This document shows, piece after piece, positions 35,606-49,808 of a DNA stretch of 64,000 bases (the first letter of the stretch is position 1; each line of letters opens with the position of its first letter). Source of the DNA: Rotaria macrura (lineage: Eukaryota > Rotifera > Eurotatoria > Philodinida > Philodinidae). The notes below the pieces were generated by a model. That model saw only the letters and a program-made list of their open reading frames with translations. It ran no database searches and was not told where the DNA came from. The stretch covers positions 1-64,000 of the forward strand of contig OENT01000227.1 of the NCBI GenBank assembly GCA_900239685.1, read 5' to 3'. The translations under genes were made by a program, and so were the position numbers.

Positions 35606-38377
35606 TCATGAGTATACATTCGTATCTCTTTTTCGTTCGGAATTTTTGACTAAATTTTCTGTGTCTTTATATAAATTCATTGTTTTTTCAATAGCTTTTT
35701 GATATGGCGATGATGTTAGTGTGCCCATGATCACTGTTCCTTGTTGTGAATCTATTTTAGCATCTAGATTTGCTTGACGTATCAAAGTCACAATCCAACG
35801 TTCAGCTTCATCCGGAGTCATATGTAGTTTTTCTGATAGCATACTAGAAACAACCGAAATAATAGTTAAAGTTAAAATCATGATTTAATAACAAAGATTT
35901 CATACTCAATTTTTATGCAATGATGAATACGACAGAAAGTTTCAAATATAAGGAAACGAGCATTTTCCATGAATTCTTCAGCACAACCGACAAGAAAAAA
36001 GTCATTATTAAGTACAGCCGTGCAATCACGTAATTTCGTTTGTGCACTATCAAAATCGAAATGAACGTAGAGACATTCAAGAAATTCGGTTATTGGATCA
36101 CGGAATGCATAGGACTCCTTGAACACAGACACGAGATCGATAGATGTTAAAATAACATGCAGACAAACAACAAATGAAAAACTTTTCAAACCTGTTGAAT
36201 GATTTTAACGAGCTCTTTCAATGTTGGTTTATTCCGTTTTTGTGGATTAATAATAACAGCTGCAGCTAGATAGCGTAATAAATGGGGTGCCGTTGTTTGT
36301 AATGTATTCAAATATAAATTCTTTTGATTTGTTGTTGAATCAAGAAATAATTGAACGAGATCATCTCGACCTTGTGGATGATTGAAATACACAAATAATG
36401 ACCAATGAAGAAACCATGTACGTTGATGTAAGAGTTCTATCGGTGAACGAGAATTGCTCGTTTCAATAGCAAATTTCAAACGATTCAAATCCGTATACGC
36501 ATCACTCCAACGTTGCATGAGAATTTCCGATGCTAATTTACCCCATAGACATGACATCATATTTTTATCGTTTTTCGGAACCTAAATTATAATTTCGATT
36601 GAAAAAAAAATAACAATCTATGATATGTTCTCGTCATGTTAACAATCAACTTACAAGTGCTCGATAGAGACCTAAATTTGTAGCCGCTCGAGAATAATCA
36701 CCACAATCATAAACATAACGAGCAAACGTATATAGATCGTTGACATTGTTTCGTTCAATCTATTTTTGAAAAACAATACGTCTTGTTCACGATTCAATAA
36801 TTGCTTTTGTGAATAGAATCAATTGACAAAACATGATATAGGCATCTTCGATTTGAGTTTCATATCCTGTTTTCTTTTTGTCCTCGTGAAGAAATTCTCG
36901 TTTATCGAAATTCTATAAGTGATTGCTAAGACGTACACAGAGGATTGTCTTGTCATTATCGATAAAGAAATAATTCTTAAAAGAATCTATTTAAAGCCAA
37001 ATTTTCAGTAAATATCCTAGGTCAAATTGACGTCATGGATTGAAATCGATCTTTCAAAGATACAAATGTAAGATTAGTTCTATTATTGTTACGATTTGTA
37101 AATCTTTATTGAAAACTTTTATTCTTTTGAAACTTTAATGAAAATAGGAAATATATAACCCTGTATCACGTTTAAAACGATACTGATGTTAAAGTTACTA
37201 TGGTATACATTTTCTTTTTGTATATAAAATCTAGATAAAAGAATCACTCGACTATAGATATCGGTCAAGTTGTCTCTTATGATATCATCTCACTAATAAA
37301 ACTGTTTTTTTGTTGCATACTCATATCGTTCGAATAATTTACCTATGTATTTTAGCGTTCTTTTTCTGTTGATAAATCTACTTAAATCTTCTTGATAAAC
37401 GAATCATATTGATTCGATTTAAACTAAGACGAGATCAGAATCTTGATAAAAAAAAGTATCAAACATATGAAATCTATCAGTGAAGTTAATGAGAATATAT
37501 TCCGAAGTAACAATTCAATGTCAGTTGGAAGAAACAAATGATGTTGATCGTCTGCATAACATTGTAAGACTGACAAACAATTTAAAAGAATAGGTGAGAC
37601 CGTCTCTTTCTCGCATTAACTTTTACATAATTACAAAATGAAACTATACGACAAACAATTAGTTAAGATAATATCTCGAATGAATGGTAATTCGATCACA
37701 TATTTGGATGAGAACTTGATGCATAAATCATTCATGTTTTAATTATAAATCTTATGTGATCCTACGAGTTCTATGTCAATCGTGTTTCGAAACAAACTTA
37801 CATTAAAAGTTTTGCTCAAATATTCTAATGGTGACATTGACTCATTATTTCTAGAAATGGAAAAATATTATGTTGAACGATGAAATCAAATTGGACAAGT
37901 AAAAAAAATTAAATAACTGTTGACGTTCAATATGCAGCGCTGCGCCTTCGGTAACAACAGCATCGAGTAATGGCTGAACTGCTTCGGAAAGTTCATTGAA
38001 TCTAGCTACGATTTCCTCGCGTTTATTGATCAATTCTAAATATGTATATATAATTTCAACATGCATTCATAACAACAATTTCAATGGAAATAAAACCGTT
38101 TGGTTCTGGTTCATCAGGATGAAGTTTTTTATAAATGTCACGTTCAAAATCAACCATAGTTGTATTTTGTAAAAGATCATATTTTGCTTGGAGAATTTCT
38201 TTTTCATCGAAAATCTAAATGAATACCAGTTGAACAAGAACAAAAATGCAAATACTAATTTTGTTTTCCCTATGTTCAACTACTTACATTTCGTTCGGTG
38301 AGAAATTCTAGCAATGGAAAAACAAGATGTCGATCAAAATATCGACATAGTTTAGCAGTAAGATCGAACTCAGCCAT
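35606..38377 (-). CDS. EIF3E: translation initiation factor 3 subunit E
   Basis: Core eIF3 subunit (INT6) that helps recruit mRNA to the 40S ribosome and carries a PCI domain. Exons: 38288-38377, 38097-38214, 37918-38035, 37802-37850, 36655-36759, 36192-36581, 35906-36117, 35606-35843; all phases match, giving 439 aa against about 445 in vertebrates. Conserved stretches in order: [13 protein letters not shown] (14-26), [114 protein letters not shown] and NLDAKIDS. The PCI region is about residues 220-400. Intron 36760-37801 is about 1 kb, far longer than the other introns, and no missing exon is implied by the family alignment. Exon 2 must end at a GTTTTA donor; reading through gives an early stop. 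Confidence 0.96.
36760..37801 (-). other. long eIF3e intron
   Basis: The 1,042-bp intron between codons 125 and 126 holds AT-rich sequence without supported coding content. No element or RNA gene recognised. Confidence 0.55.
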
Positions 38378-41009
38378 CTAGGAAAAGAATAGAAAAATAT
38401 GTTTTCAGGCAAACCTATCAAAACGACGAAAAACAAAAACGAACAAAAATATGTCCTGTCGTTCTTGTACGTCTAAGACTGGACGAATCTATGATCGAAT
38501 CGTACACGTCAAATGCGTATAGAACTGATAAGATGTGAAAATTAATGAAAATATTCAAATACTTATACTGCTTTCTCAGTAGCCTTTCGAAATTTTAACT
38601 CGAAAAATTTGCAATATCACCCATTCGTCGATTTTGAGTGACATCTAGATGTTGAACGGAAACGGAAAGAAAAACCAACAGATCCTATTTTTGGTTTTGA
38701 AAATTTTTTTTTCTAATGATTTTCACGGAAATTTAATGAATTTCATCATAAAGAGGTTATTAGTTTGAAATAATGGTTGGTTTCATTTGTTCTAAAAGTT
38801 TGTATAGCGCTACTGAATCTTTTGATTAAGTGTTGACATTAGCGACAGGAAATATATTCTGTTTAGAGCTTTCTAATGAAAATAATAATTTCGTTATCAC
38901 AGATCGAGGTGTTTATCCTGTCAGAAATTTCGTTTTCACATCGTTCAGATTTTGAATGAAGCGTAAAAAATATTGACAATCATCGGTTTCTTGTGATTGG
39001 AACATCATGAAGACAAAGGAAGAAACACGATTGAAGTTTCTTGATGAAACATCGTGCGTTTTGAGCCGATAGAAGTCTTTCATGGTTCGATTTTCTTCGG
39101 CACGAACCTATGTTCGTTACTAATTGTTTTTGTTTTACTTTTAGGCATTTATTTTTCATCGAGAATATTTATTCAAGTCATTAACAAGACAATTCGATTC
39201 TTCTATCGCATTGGTAAGCATGACATTCAATTTTATGCCAAAGTTTGAACTTCAGAAAATATTCCGATTGAGCAGCAAGCGAAACAATTCTATCTAGTGT
39301 TAGGCATTCATTCCATGAAAAACCATTTTGTTTTCTTTCATCGAAATTTCTTTGTGCATTGAATCGATTGTCTTCAGTTAAGAGCATGCTTAAGATTTCA
39401 ACAATAAGTGATGTACCGAAATATCTTTTTAGCATACGTTATCAGCTAGACTATGGAGATCAATCAACTCGTAAGATGTGATGAAAGACGGACGAAAGTG
39501 TTAGATTAGAATGTCAATTATTGATTATCACTAAGCTCAGTAGATTTTCAGATCTGTCAATTATATCCGATAAAATTAGCGAGTTAATGTGAAAAATCTT
39601 CGTAGTTGACACTAGTAAATAGACAAAAATACGGAAAAGAATGTTTTTCTTATGGATTTCAAAAACTTATAAGAAAGAACATATTCTCTAAAAACATCAT
39701 GTCCGAGGAAATAGTAGTAGATCTTTAAATACAATCTGAGTCTCAAGTGATAGAACGACAAACATTTCCACTGAAGTCACGTGGATTTGTAACACGTACA
39801 ATGAAGAATTATTTAAAACGAATATTCTGTAACTAAGTAGAAGACAGTCGATGATGATCGTAGATTTCGTCATAGTACGCACTCTATTAAATACGCTGTC
39901 AATCATTAATTAGATTCCATAACGTTCAGTGAAGAGAGTGAACGTTTGAGTACGGCTATAAACATATCAGATTAGAAGTGTGTCATATTTCTAGATAAGA
40001 ATTAGTTCTTGCTACTTGACTGACAGATCATCTGCGCGTTTGAAACCTTGATCAGTTATATGCATATATAAATAGCTACAATGTCAAAACACAAAACATA
40101 GAGTTAGTATCTGAAAAGTTCTCACCTGTAGCCGACACGACGACAAAATTATACTTATTTCATAGGCTCTGAATGTTTCTATCAGAAATAGTCTTTACTA
40201 GTAAATGATTATAACTTGGGAAAATAATCTCGATAGAATTTCCTCATCTATTCTCCCACGCACAATTATTCTTGGTTACGAAAATGAAACAATGATTTAA
40301 TCATGCGAGGTCATTCTTCATATTTTTGTGTTCTACCGAAGCCGATGACTATGATGATATCTAAGATTGACATAATAATGTCTGTCGATTCGCGTAGGTT
40401 TGTACTTATAGCAGCATGACGAAAATGATTTTGATAATAGAAAGAATAAATTCGATGAATAAAAAACGAGTGGACACAGATCAATAAGCGAAACAAAAAA
40501 AAAGAGAGAGAAAAAAAATACGAAACACATTACGCCTTGTGATTTAGACGATGTCAATCGAACAATAATCAACAACATATTGATATCAACAGAAATTCAT
40601 TCGAATCTCGTCCATCAACGAAATGTGGCAAACAAATTATCGATTAACTAGATCATTTTTTTCCTTTTTTTTTTCTGTATCTATTGTGTCATTGTTTTTT
40701 TGTTCATTTTCTTTTATCAATAATTAATTTTTCAGGCGGAATCATCAAATCATGTGTACAGTAAACAAAACACTTCGCTTATTGATCTGTGTCCTTGATT
40801 CTCGTTGAATCTTTTTGTTTTACACATGTCTTTGCTCAAGATTTACATGATTAATTTCAAATTCCATGGAGTCTCATTCGATTCTCGTTTTTCTTTTCAC
40901 TTTAGATAATTTTCATCTATTGACAATTGAATTTTTTATTTTTTACTTTGTGTTTAATTACATGATTTAAGTAATAATTGATAATTTACCGAAAACAAAC
41001 AAACACAAC
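38378..41009. other. divergent spacer, eIF3e to SCAF
   Basis: This 2.6-kb interval separates the divergent starts of eIF3e (-) and SCAF4/8 (+). It contains only short motif-free frames and pyrimidine-rich tracts (40640-40730). Promoters must lie here but no element could be assigned. Confidence 0.55.
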
Positions 41010-44000
41010 ATGGGTGGTAGTCAAGAAGAAGTCGTCAAAGAATTTGTTCGAGAGGTTCGTTTTATTTAGTTTCGATTTTATGCCGAAGGCCAAATGAAAT
41101 CACTTCTTTGACCGCATAAGATTTTTTCTTACGTCCTATTTTACTGTTTAAATTTGAGTCTATCGATTGTAAGTTTTCACCCTCGATTCTTTAGTTTTTC
41201 TATGAACTATTGCATTCCTATTGGATATGAATCACAAGTTTTGATAGTAGACAATGATATTCAACTGGTACTCTCTCTCGTCAGTTTTAGGAAAAGACAA
41301 GTGTAAAAATAATCCGTTAGATAGAAAAGTATTCGGTTGTTAATTTTGTTTCATTGAGTAGAAGACGTCACCATTGAGAAATACGTTATTTTCATAAAAT
41401 ACATGACATGAATATTGCACTTCTAGAAAATTTCAGTTAAGTTTTCAAAACTCGAACGAAAATCAGAGGAAGTTTCACAAGATTGATGATGCATTTTAAA
41501 ACGATTTTTCCAAGTACATTTCGTAACAAACATATTTTTCGAGCTCGTCTCTAACGAATGCTGAAATCTACAAATCGGAAACTCTAACTATTGTTAATTT
41601 AAGGAATTTACAAACGTTTCTTTTTAATTATCGATTCAACATAAGACCAGTTGCCATACAGACATTCCTAAATTTTTAATTGAAATTGTTTCGACATATG
41701 AGTTTTCAAGATTTAAGTATTCGTCTTAAAATTGATGACACACACTGGGTCAAACTTATTCGCACAATAGTTGTTCTCATGCGAAAAAAAATGTAGAAAC
41801 CTCGGATTCAAATCCGAGTACTTTAAGAGATGAAGTTGACGGAAGATTGATTTTGATCAAACTATCCAAAAGAATCGACCAACAGTATCGGTATACATCA
41901 GTTTTTCATAGCTTTTGGGAAGTGCAACATCGAGGAAACCTTAAGGTCCCTCCCTCCTCAAAAATCGATTTGAGCCCAGAAACGTTCAAATTCCATGAAG
42001 CTCACAGGATATGTTAGGCTTGGTATGAAAAAGCTATGGCTAAAGTTTCAGCGTTCTATCATGATGTTTAACTGAAATGAGAACCTGACAAGGGTCAAAA
42101 ATAGCGAATTCGACGAGCCAAATTTCTCGGTGCAGGTTCATGATAAATCTTTGACTTTTTCTCGTAGAAAGAACATGTCATCATGGAGGGCAGTACAGAG
42201 TCCTTTCGTTCTATTTCTTACTTTCTCAGCGGGAAACAGGAAGCACAACTTCAAAAAACCCTCTAAAAAGTTGTTGTTTTCAATAGAGACCCATTGTTAT
42301 CTGGGCATAAAGAACGGTTGTTGAAAAAAAAATGACTCTGGTGTGCTCTTCACCTTGACATGCTCTTTCAAAGAGAGAAAAAATTTGAATACATCCTATG
42401 GACCTGCACTGCGAACGTTTGGGTTGCGCGTTCGAGCTATTGTGAATCGGAAGACAACGAAATTCTTCTATATTTGAGAATTTTTGTGCGGGGGGGGGGG
42501 TCGGGCTTAAATGCATCATGTTTACCTCTATGATATACTATCATTTAGAGCTCTTGACAAGTTCTATCTAGTCCAAAAACAACAACGTTAGTTCTATGGG
42601 AAAGAAATACACAGCATATTTACCCCTACAGTTTAGCATCATTTCTTAGCCCATGAAATTCTCTATCGAATGGCCTGTAATAGTTCAGTTTTCCTTTTGA
42701 CCATGACAAACATTTTGATTCGCGAAAATTGGTATAGGCCAATATTTGCATAGAAAATAATGATATTTCTTCCTGTAACTCCGTAAAACCTAGACAAATT
42801 ATTTGCATCTTCGAACTCGACCGAGATAATGCCGTGTACAAAATTTCATGACCATCGGATTAAACTTTCAGGCGTTATCGTGAAAACGACTGGACACACT
42901 GACCGACTCTAGAATGTACTCACTTTTTGAGTGCACAACAATCAACGGTGATTTCTTTGAACAAGTGCAAGAAATAAATGCCATTAAGTGTTTCTTAATT
43001 AAGTTTCGTATGAATAGAAGTGGTGATCTTTTCGAGGAGTTCAATCTGTTGTTTCATATGTTCGTTGAAAGAAAAACTAAATCGCGTCGATATGGTTCTA
43101 AGTTATGTTTGTAGACACTTCGAACAAGGGTACTCATCTATCCCCAATCTAGGCATCTGAAAAAATGTACGAATGAAAATGAATATGATTCTAAACTTAT
43201 TTTTAGCTTCAAAGTATGGTCGAAACTCGTCCACCGATATCGAAAGCTAAAATGATGTCAATTACAAAAGCAGCCTTAAAGGCAATTAAATTTTATAAAC
43301 ATATTGTAATGAATGTTGAAAAATTTATCAGCAAAGTAAAGGAACGAAAGACGTTGTTGTCATTACTAATTTGAACTTTATCATTAGTGTAAACCTGAAT
43401 ATAAAATTCCTGGCTTATATGTCATCGATTCCGTCATACGACAATCGCGACATCAATATGGTGTTGATAAAGATGTTTATGGATCACGATTCGCCAAAAA
43501 TATAGTTAATACAATACAATATGTTGAAAAATGTCCCACAGAAGATAAAGTAAGTTGTTTTAATTTGTTTTGAAAATTTTCATCGATTGTTTTCTTTCTA
43601 CTTCTATAGAATAAAATTTCTCGTGTACTTAATTTATGGGAAAAAAATTCTATTTTTTCGCCTGATTTAATCAAACAACTATTTGAAGCCCATCAATTTA
43701 ATGTAAATACAGATGATTTATCAGTTCGAGGTACGGCGTTTTCTCAGAAAATTAGATTTAAAAAGAAAACAAATGACATATTCTATTTTATTTTAGCTGA
43801 ATTTTCAACTGATAAACACAGTGGTGAAGTAAGCAAATTTTAACGAATAGATTTAAACATGTGAAATCGTTCTTTGATTTCATTGCCTATGAAGTAGATT
43901 GTCTGGCGAGAAAAATAGTTTATAAAATATTACACTCATATTGATATTATCACTTCTATACGACAGGTTCCGATCGAGTTAATTTTGCCCTACGGATTGG

Positions 44001-47000
44001 GTCAACTTCTTTTTTCTCTGCAAAACATGATAACGAATACGATTTTTAGTGTATTCCTTCTTTGCTATTGACACGTCCGATTGTAACAATGGGCAAAGTT
44101 CGTTTCCTCATAGACTTATTCGTTCTTTTTTTTCAGACTGATAAACAAATTCAAAGAAGTATGACTTCGACTTTTCAATACTTCATTTTTCTCAGATCGT
44201 TCTACTTCGTTTCTAAAATAGGAACCGTAATCATATGTCAATATTTTGAAAATCAAGTTCTTCTATGTGATATTCTTTGATGAGACGAATCAATGCGTAC
44301 ATCTCATCGATCACGGTGGAAATAGTTCAATTGAAATAAAGATCGTATGAGTTTTCTTTCGAAAGATGTCATGGACCCAAATCGATTTCATTTCTACGGA
44401 TTATTGATTTTGATCATTTTTCTCCATATTTTCATCGTCGTATCCGTTGAGTTTTCATTGAATGAGAAGAACATATTCATTTGATCGATCATATTCGCAT
44501 ACGAACTTGGAACATATACGAAAGAACTCAGCTGTTTAAAATCACAGAGCTGTGATAGTTGTTTGTTCTAAGTCTTTGTGACTGTAGTATTCACTTGAAT
44601 GTTGTCTACAGACTGATTTCTTCATCGGTAGAAGTTCTTTCGTGAAACAATGAAACTCTGAAAAGCATGAAATTCGAGGAACTCTTGAGAAACATGAACT
44701 CATTTTTGTAAACTTCAGTATCGTCCACAAGGCTTCTGATTTGCATTTCAAAACTATGAGACAAATCTTTGACAGAAATATTCTCATTCGGGATGTATCG
44801 TTCTTGATGTTAAAACTATTGTAAAATGTCTCTAACACTGTACGATCGACTCAAGAATATATATATGATAATGTTACTGAGTCTCAATTTCAAGATGATT
44901 GATCGATGAAAAATGTTCTCTTTTATGAGGAAAGTAAAGAATCGTTCTAAAGAAATTCTCATTTGAATTCTTGGTCATGTACAATACTATATGTTTATGT
45001 GTGTATGTTCTTAATTTATACATTAGAAGTCTTCCGGTGGTAAGGAATTCGATCGTTTCCGAGAATTGCAAGAAACATTAAAGCGCGCATCAGCCAAAGG
45101 TGATTCAGATACAACATCAATTCTAACCGAAATTCAACAAATAACTAATCAACTATTAGAATCTCATAAAAAGCCAACAAATACAAACAATTCCAATGAT
45201 GAGCCATCATCAACAACACAATCAATTACAAATCCAACAGAACCCATGCAATCAAGTGTCGCTGTAAATCATATTTGTTTAGAGTTGATTGTTACATGTT
45301 TTAATCCGAACCTGCTTTGCCTTCTTCTTCCTTAGAATGTACTTGATGATTTTGATTATGGTTCAGATAATGATGATGATGAGCCGCGTGGACAAACAAT
45401 GACAAATATCCCAACGAATTTTCCTCCGAATAATATTCAACAGCCTTTGCAATTTATTCAAGTAGGAATTCTTACGTTTGTTTTTACCATTTATCTTCGT
45501 TTGTTTCATCATACGAAATATTTACAAGGGAAATCTGTTTTCCAATAGAATGAAAAACTTAATATTGAATCATTTACTTTTAAACTGACTAATCGATGAT
45601 TACCACTGACATATTAGACTCGTGATTTCCTTTAATTTCATGCAATCAATATTAGCAACTCTTTGACAAGTTTTTACGCCAAAATTTGAACAGAAAATGT
45701 TCTCATACTGATCCCAAGTAGAGAACCTCAACTTTAATTCGATCTGTCGAACCCGAGAATTGTCGTTTTCAGTCCTTCCCTAGAAATTTACTGTATTCCA
45801 ATTAATGGAAGAGTTGTAAAGGTGCTTCTAGCAAAAACTGAACATTCAGGAGAACAAATGCATCGGATTATCAAACCCCATGGTTAACTTTGACTATTAG
45901 AAAGAACTGTGTTGTTTAATAGATAAAGATTCTATCGTAGCAAGTGCTCTGTTCTGAATGCATTTCATTCATGAGAGACATGCAGTAGTTTTGAGTAATG
46001 TAAGTGAATTTTTATTTTAGCCACCGACTGGAATGTTGATAAATCCCAATCATCCGAATACGATATCATTTCCTATAACCGATGCAAACAATATGTCAAT
46101 ATCAATGTCATTTGATCCTACACGTCCACCACCAATCTTCTTTCAACAACCATTACCTTCTTCGCTATCGTCCCAACAACCACAACCACCACCACCACAA
46201 CAACAACAGATGAATTTCGATGCTAGTCGTCAAATTTTACATCAGGTTCGTAAAAGAGATAAACACAAATATTCAAATGATCATTTATTTAATTGTTCTT
46301 ATTTAGCCAACTGATGTTGATCTCCGTCCAGAAGATATGGAAGCAGAAAATTCCGACGAACAACATCATCATCGTATAATATCATCACCTTCACGGCATC
46401 ATTATACTCGCCGACGTTCTCGTTCACGATCACGTTCACGTTCACGCGAATCAAAACGAACACGTTCATCATCGAAGTAAACAATTCGTTTTCACTATAT
46501 GATCGTTGATTTCATCCTCATATTCATCATAAAACATTTTGCCATTTTAAGTTCAATGAATCGACGAGATTCAGCTGCATCACGTTTAAAAGAAACTGAA
46601 AAGCGTGAGCGCCGTCGAAAAGGTTTACCACCGCTGAAAGAGGATCATCTTGTTGGTTCGTTAACTCAATTCTATTAAAGACAATTTAACTTTCATTATT
46701 TCGTTTTCTCTAGTTAGTTCAAGAACACTTTGGCTTGGACATTTACCAAAGATTATTAGTGAAATCGATTTACGCGAACAATTAGAACCACATGGAGAAA
46801 TCAACGATATTAATGTAAGTATAATTAGCTAATTATATCGATGTCAACATATAATGTAATAATATTCTAGTTGATTACAAGAAAATTTCCTATCTAGTTT
46901 TGAATGAAACCGAACTGAAAAAAACATAGTTCGAATGAATTCACGTTCTCCACGGGATACACGAAAAGACAACATGGATGAATTTTTGTTGTAAATGTCT

Positions 47001-49808
47001 TGGAACGATAGTTTTCATATGCAATCAATTGAATATTGATTATTTAGTTGAATTCCATATGAATTGATTTATTGAAAGATGTTCGAGAAGACAAATCATG
47101 TCAAGAAGGAGGATTCCATTGAGAAGGCAACCTATCGTTGAACACATACACATTAGAGTGTACTCTTCGTCAAAGACGTTTTTTGTCAATGACGTAAACA
47201 TGACATTTCAACGGACGATAAAAATATAATGGTAACTCACACGAATCCACTTGAAGAATTAATGTTGCATTTTATGCCATTAGAAAGGAAAGAAAAACTT
47301 TTATTTATTTTTTGTTCTTGTTTTTTTTATTGACTAGCATATTCCACCGCGTGGCTGTGCATTTGTCTGTTTTAAAGAACGGTCAGACGCATCAAGATGT
47401 TTAGAAAAAATGAAAGATTTTCGTTTTCATGGAAATCCAATAAAAGTAATCATTCGATTACAAACAATTTATTGAACATTACACTGTCGTCTGTTGTTTC
47501 TTTGTCTAGATTGCATGGGCGACAAATAAAGGCGTCAAAGATCGTTTTAAAGATTATTGGGATGCTGATCATGGCTGTACCTATATACCATATGCAGAAT
47601 TAAAAGATATTCCTAATTTACAAGCATTAGCTGAAGGTGGAACTATTGATGAAGAATCAATGCCATCATTTCTCAAATGTTTGTTTCAGTTTTGTTTCTA
47701 ATCTATTTTCTATTCAAAGAATATGTTTTGTCTTTCTTAGCTGCGATACCACCGATGCGTGTCGATCCTCCTCCTATGCTTCAACAACAGCCAATACAAA
47801 CACCTGTTCATCCTCAAGCACCATTTCCTCATCAAGATTTTTCAGCACCAACGAATCTTCCACCTCGACCTGCAACAATGCACTTAGAAGCAACGAATCG
47901 TTTAGCTAATCCGCCGACGTTTTTAATGGCACCGTCGCATGAATCTTCAATACGTGTTGGTTTACCTGTGCAAATGATGGCACCAGGTACACAAATTATA
48001 CAAGTACAACAACATACACACGGACAGCCTGTGCAAGTTGTTCAACATATTGCTGGTATGAAATTTCGTTTCAAAGGAAATTTTCGTAGAAATTCATGAT
48101 GATTATGTTCTCTTTTGTAATAGGACGAGTATTCCCTAACAGTCAGATCGTTCATCAGATGCCTTATGGTCATGTTGTTGCAACTAATCAACATCCGCCA
48201 CCTATGCAATTACAACATCATCCAACAGAATTAAAAGTAATCTAAGAAAAGCAATCCATTCGATCGATTGAAATACGAATTAATCACTCGTTGTTTGTGT
48301 TTTTTTTGTAGGATCTTAATCCACAATCACTTCCATCGGGTACGTATCTATTGACCATAGTACGAACAATGGTGTTTTCTTTTGTTAACCCACTTTGAAA
48401 ACATTTTCTATTTCCATGAGAACAGATTAAATAGGAAAAAAAATCTGTCATTACATTATGTATATGCATATATATAAATATATCACTCTCTAGGCGGCGG
48501 TTTGCATCTTTTCACAAGTGCAACTGCTGTACCAACTCATCACCACTTTGTGGCTACTACGCCAGTAGCGGCAGGTGGTTCATTAACGACTGCTACTTTC
48601 GCTCACACTGTTGATGGTAAACATTCAAATAACAAATCTTTGTAGTGAATTTTATTGCACATAGTAAAATATTCTATTATCTTCTTAAATGCATGTTTAG
48701 ATTCTTCAATTAAATTATTCATAGTCCTCTTTTTTTTCTTGCTGGCTAACGTGATAGTGATGATTTCTATTGAATAGGTCCCACTTTAATTCAATTCCGT
48801 GATGATTCTCATCGACGACCTTCACCATCGGTACAACAAACGGCACATTTCGATGAGCATCATCGGCATCATTTGTCGTCAACTGACGAACAACTACTTC
48901 ACATTTCATCAACATCAGCTTCATCGTCGACTCGTTTTCCCACACAATTAATGGGTGAATCACAATCACCGAATCGTCTTGCTCATCATCAATTCGCAAC
49001 TACAATGATACAAGGACAACCGCCACCACTTCTACCGACGCCCACGAAAAATGATGAACATCAAAAACAATCACCGTTCCCACGACGACCAAATCGTTTC
49101 GAAGAACGAGAAGATCAACCACAAGCACAAGATAATAATGGAAATTATTCATCTTATCGAGGTGGAAGAAATAATTATAATGATCGAACAAATTCTAGTG
49201 CCATATCAAGAGGTTTGAATCGAGGACGAGGAGGTTAGAAATTGCAACACTATTATATTCAAAGAATCAAATGAATATTTTCATTTTCATTTTCAGCTGC
49301 TGGTGATAATACTGGACGAGGCTATTATCATAATAATAACAATGATCGAAACGTACGAACCGATAATAATGATATGAATTCTGGTGGATTTCGAAATCGA
49401 GGTGGTTTCAATAGAGGAGGTACCGTATTCGATTTTAACTCGTATCTTATTTATCAGACTCACTGTTCGACAGGTCGCGGTAGTAATAGTAGCGGTCCAT
49501 CTCGGTTTTTCACTCGTGGTAATAACCGAGGCAATAACCAAGATCATTCTACGTCCCGCCGATCGTCTCGTAGTCCTGATCGTCGATCATCTTCATATCG
49601 TAATGATCATAATGCAGATAAATTTTCTTCATCAACAACGAGCGGATTCTCTGCACCGTCATCCGATGAATTTTCTCATCGTTCGTTACCCATTGAAGCA
49701 TTACGCAAAAAAGAACAAGCAAACATCGATGCGTCATCGAATCATTCAAATAAATCATCCCTGGTCATTGATGAAACAATGGGTAATAGAACTGGGCATA
49801 CCGATTGA
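41010..49808 (+). CDS. SCAF8: SCAF4/SCAF8 CTD-binding RNA factor
   Basis: Binds the phosphorylated RNA polymerase II tail and nascent RNA; the vertebrate pair suppresses early polyadenylation and aids termination. Exons: 41010-41054, 43207-43335, 43388-43549, 43610-43730, 43797-43828, 45027-45263, 45336-45461, 46021-46245, 46307-46476, 46552-46655, 46714-46814, 47338-47445, 47510-47678, 47741-48055, 48124-48236, 48312-48339, 48494-48616, 48778-49233, 49297-49419, 49474-49808; 1073 aa in frame. CID domain at 1-150 (PPISKAKM, KFYKHIV, CKPEYKIPGLYVIDSVIRQS, VLNLWEKN). Gln/Pro-rich linker, RS repeats near 395-415, RRM at about 449-525 (RNP2 LWLGHL, RNP1 RGCAFVCF) followed by the family DYWDADHGCTYIPYAEL. 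Arg/Gly-rich and Ser-rich C-terminus. One gene seems to serve for both vertebrate paralogues (inference). Confidence 0.95.
41055..43206 (+). other. 2.15-kb first intron of SCAF gene
   Basis: The middle of this intron (about 41730-43100) is less AT-rich than its surroundings and has mixed, unspliced-looking content. It includes an 11-G run (42490-42500), a small hairpin (CTCGGAT stem near 41805-41825) and two similar 50-nt stretches (42021-42070 and 42834-42890). No intact coding region. It probably holds a decayed inserted element. Confidence 0.5.
42490..42500. repeat. 11-G homopolymer in SCAF intron
   Basis: Uninterrupted 11-G run inside the first SCAF intron, one of five G or C runs of at least 11 in this AT-rich window. 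Confidence 0.8.
43829..45026 (+). other. 1.2-kb SCAF intron, nothing recognised
   Basis: Intron between the fifth and sixth SCAF exons. Short frames on both strands have no motifs. Confidence 0.6.

Noticed and set aside
38036..38096. eIF3e exon 2 reading on to an in-frame stop
   Set aside because: A GTTTTA...TTTAG intron restores the family sequence (NELINKREE) in phase, whereas read-through truncates the protein.
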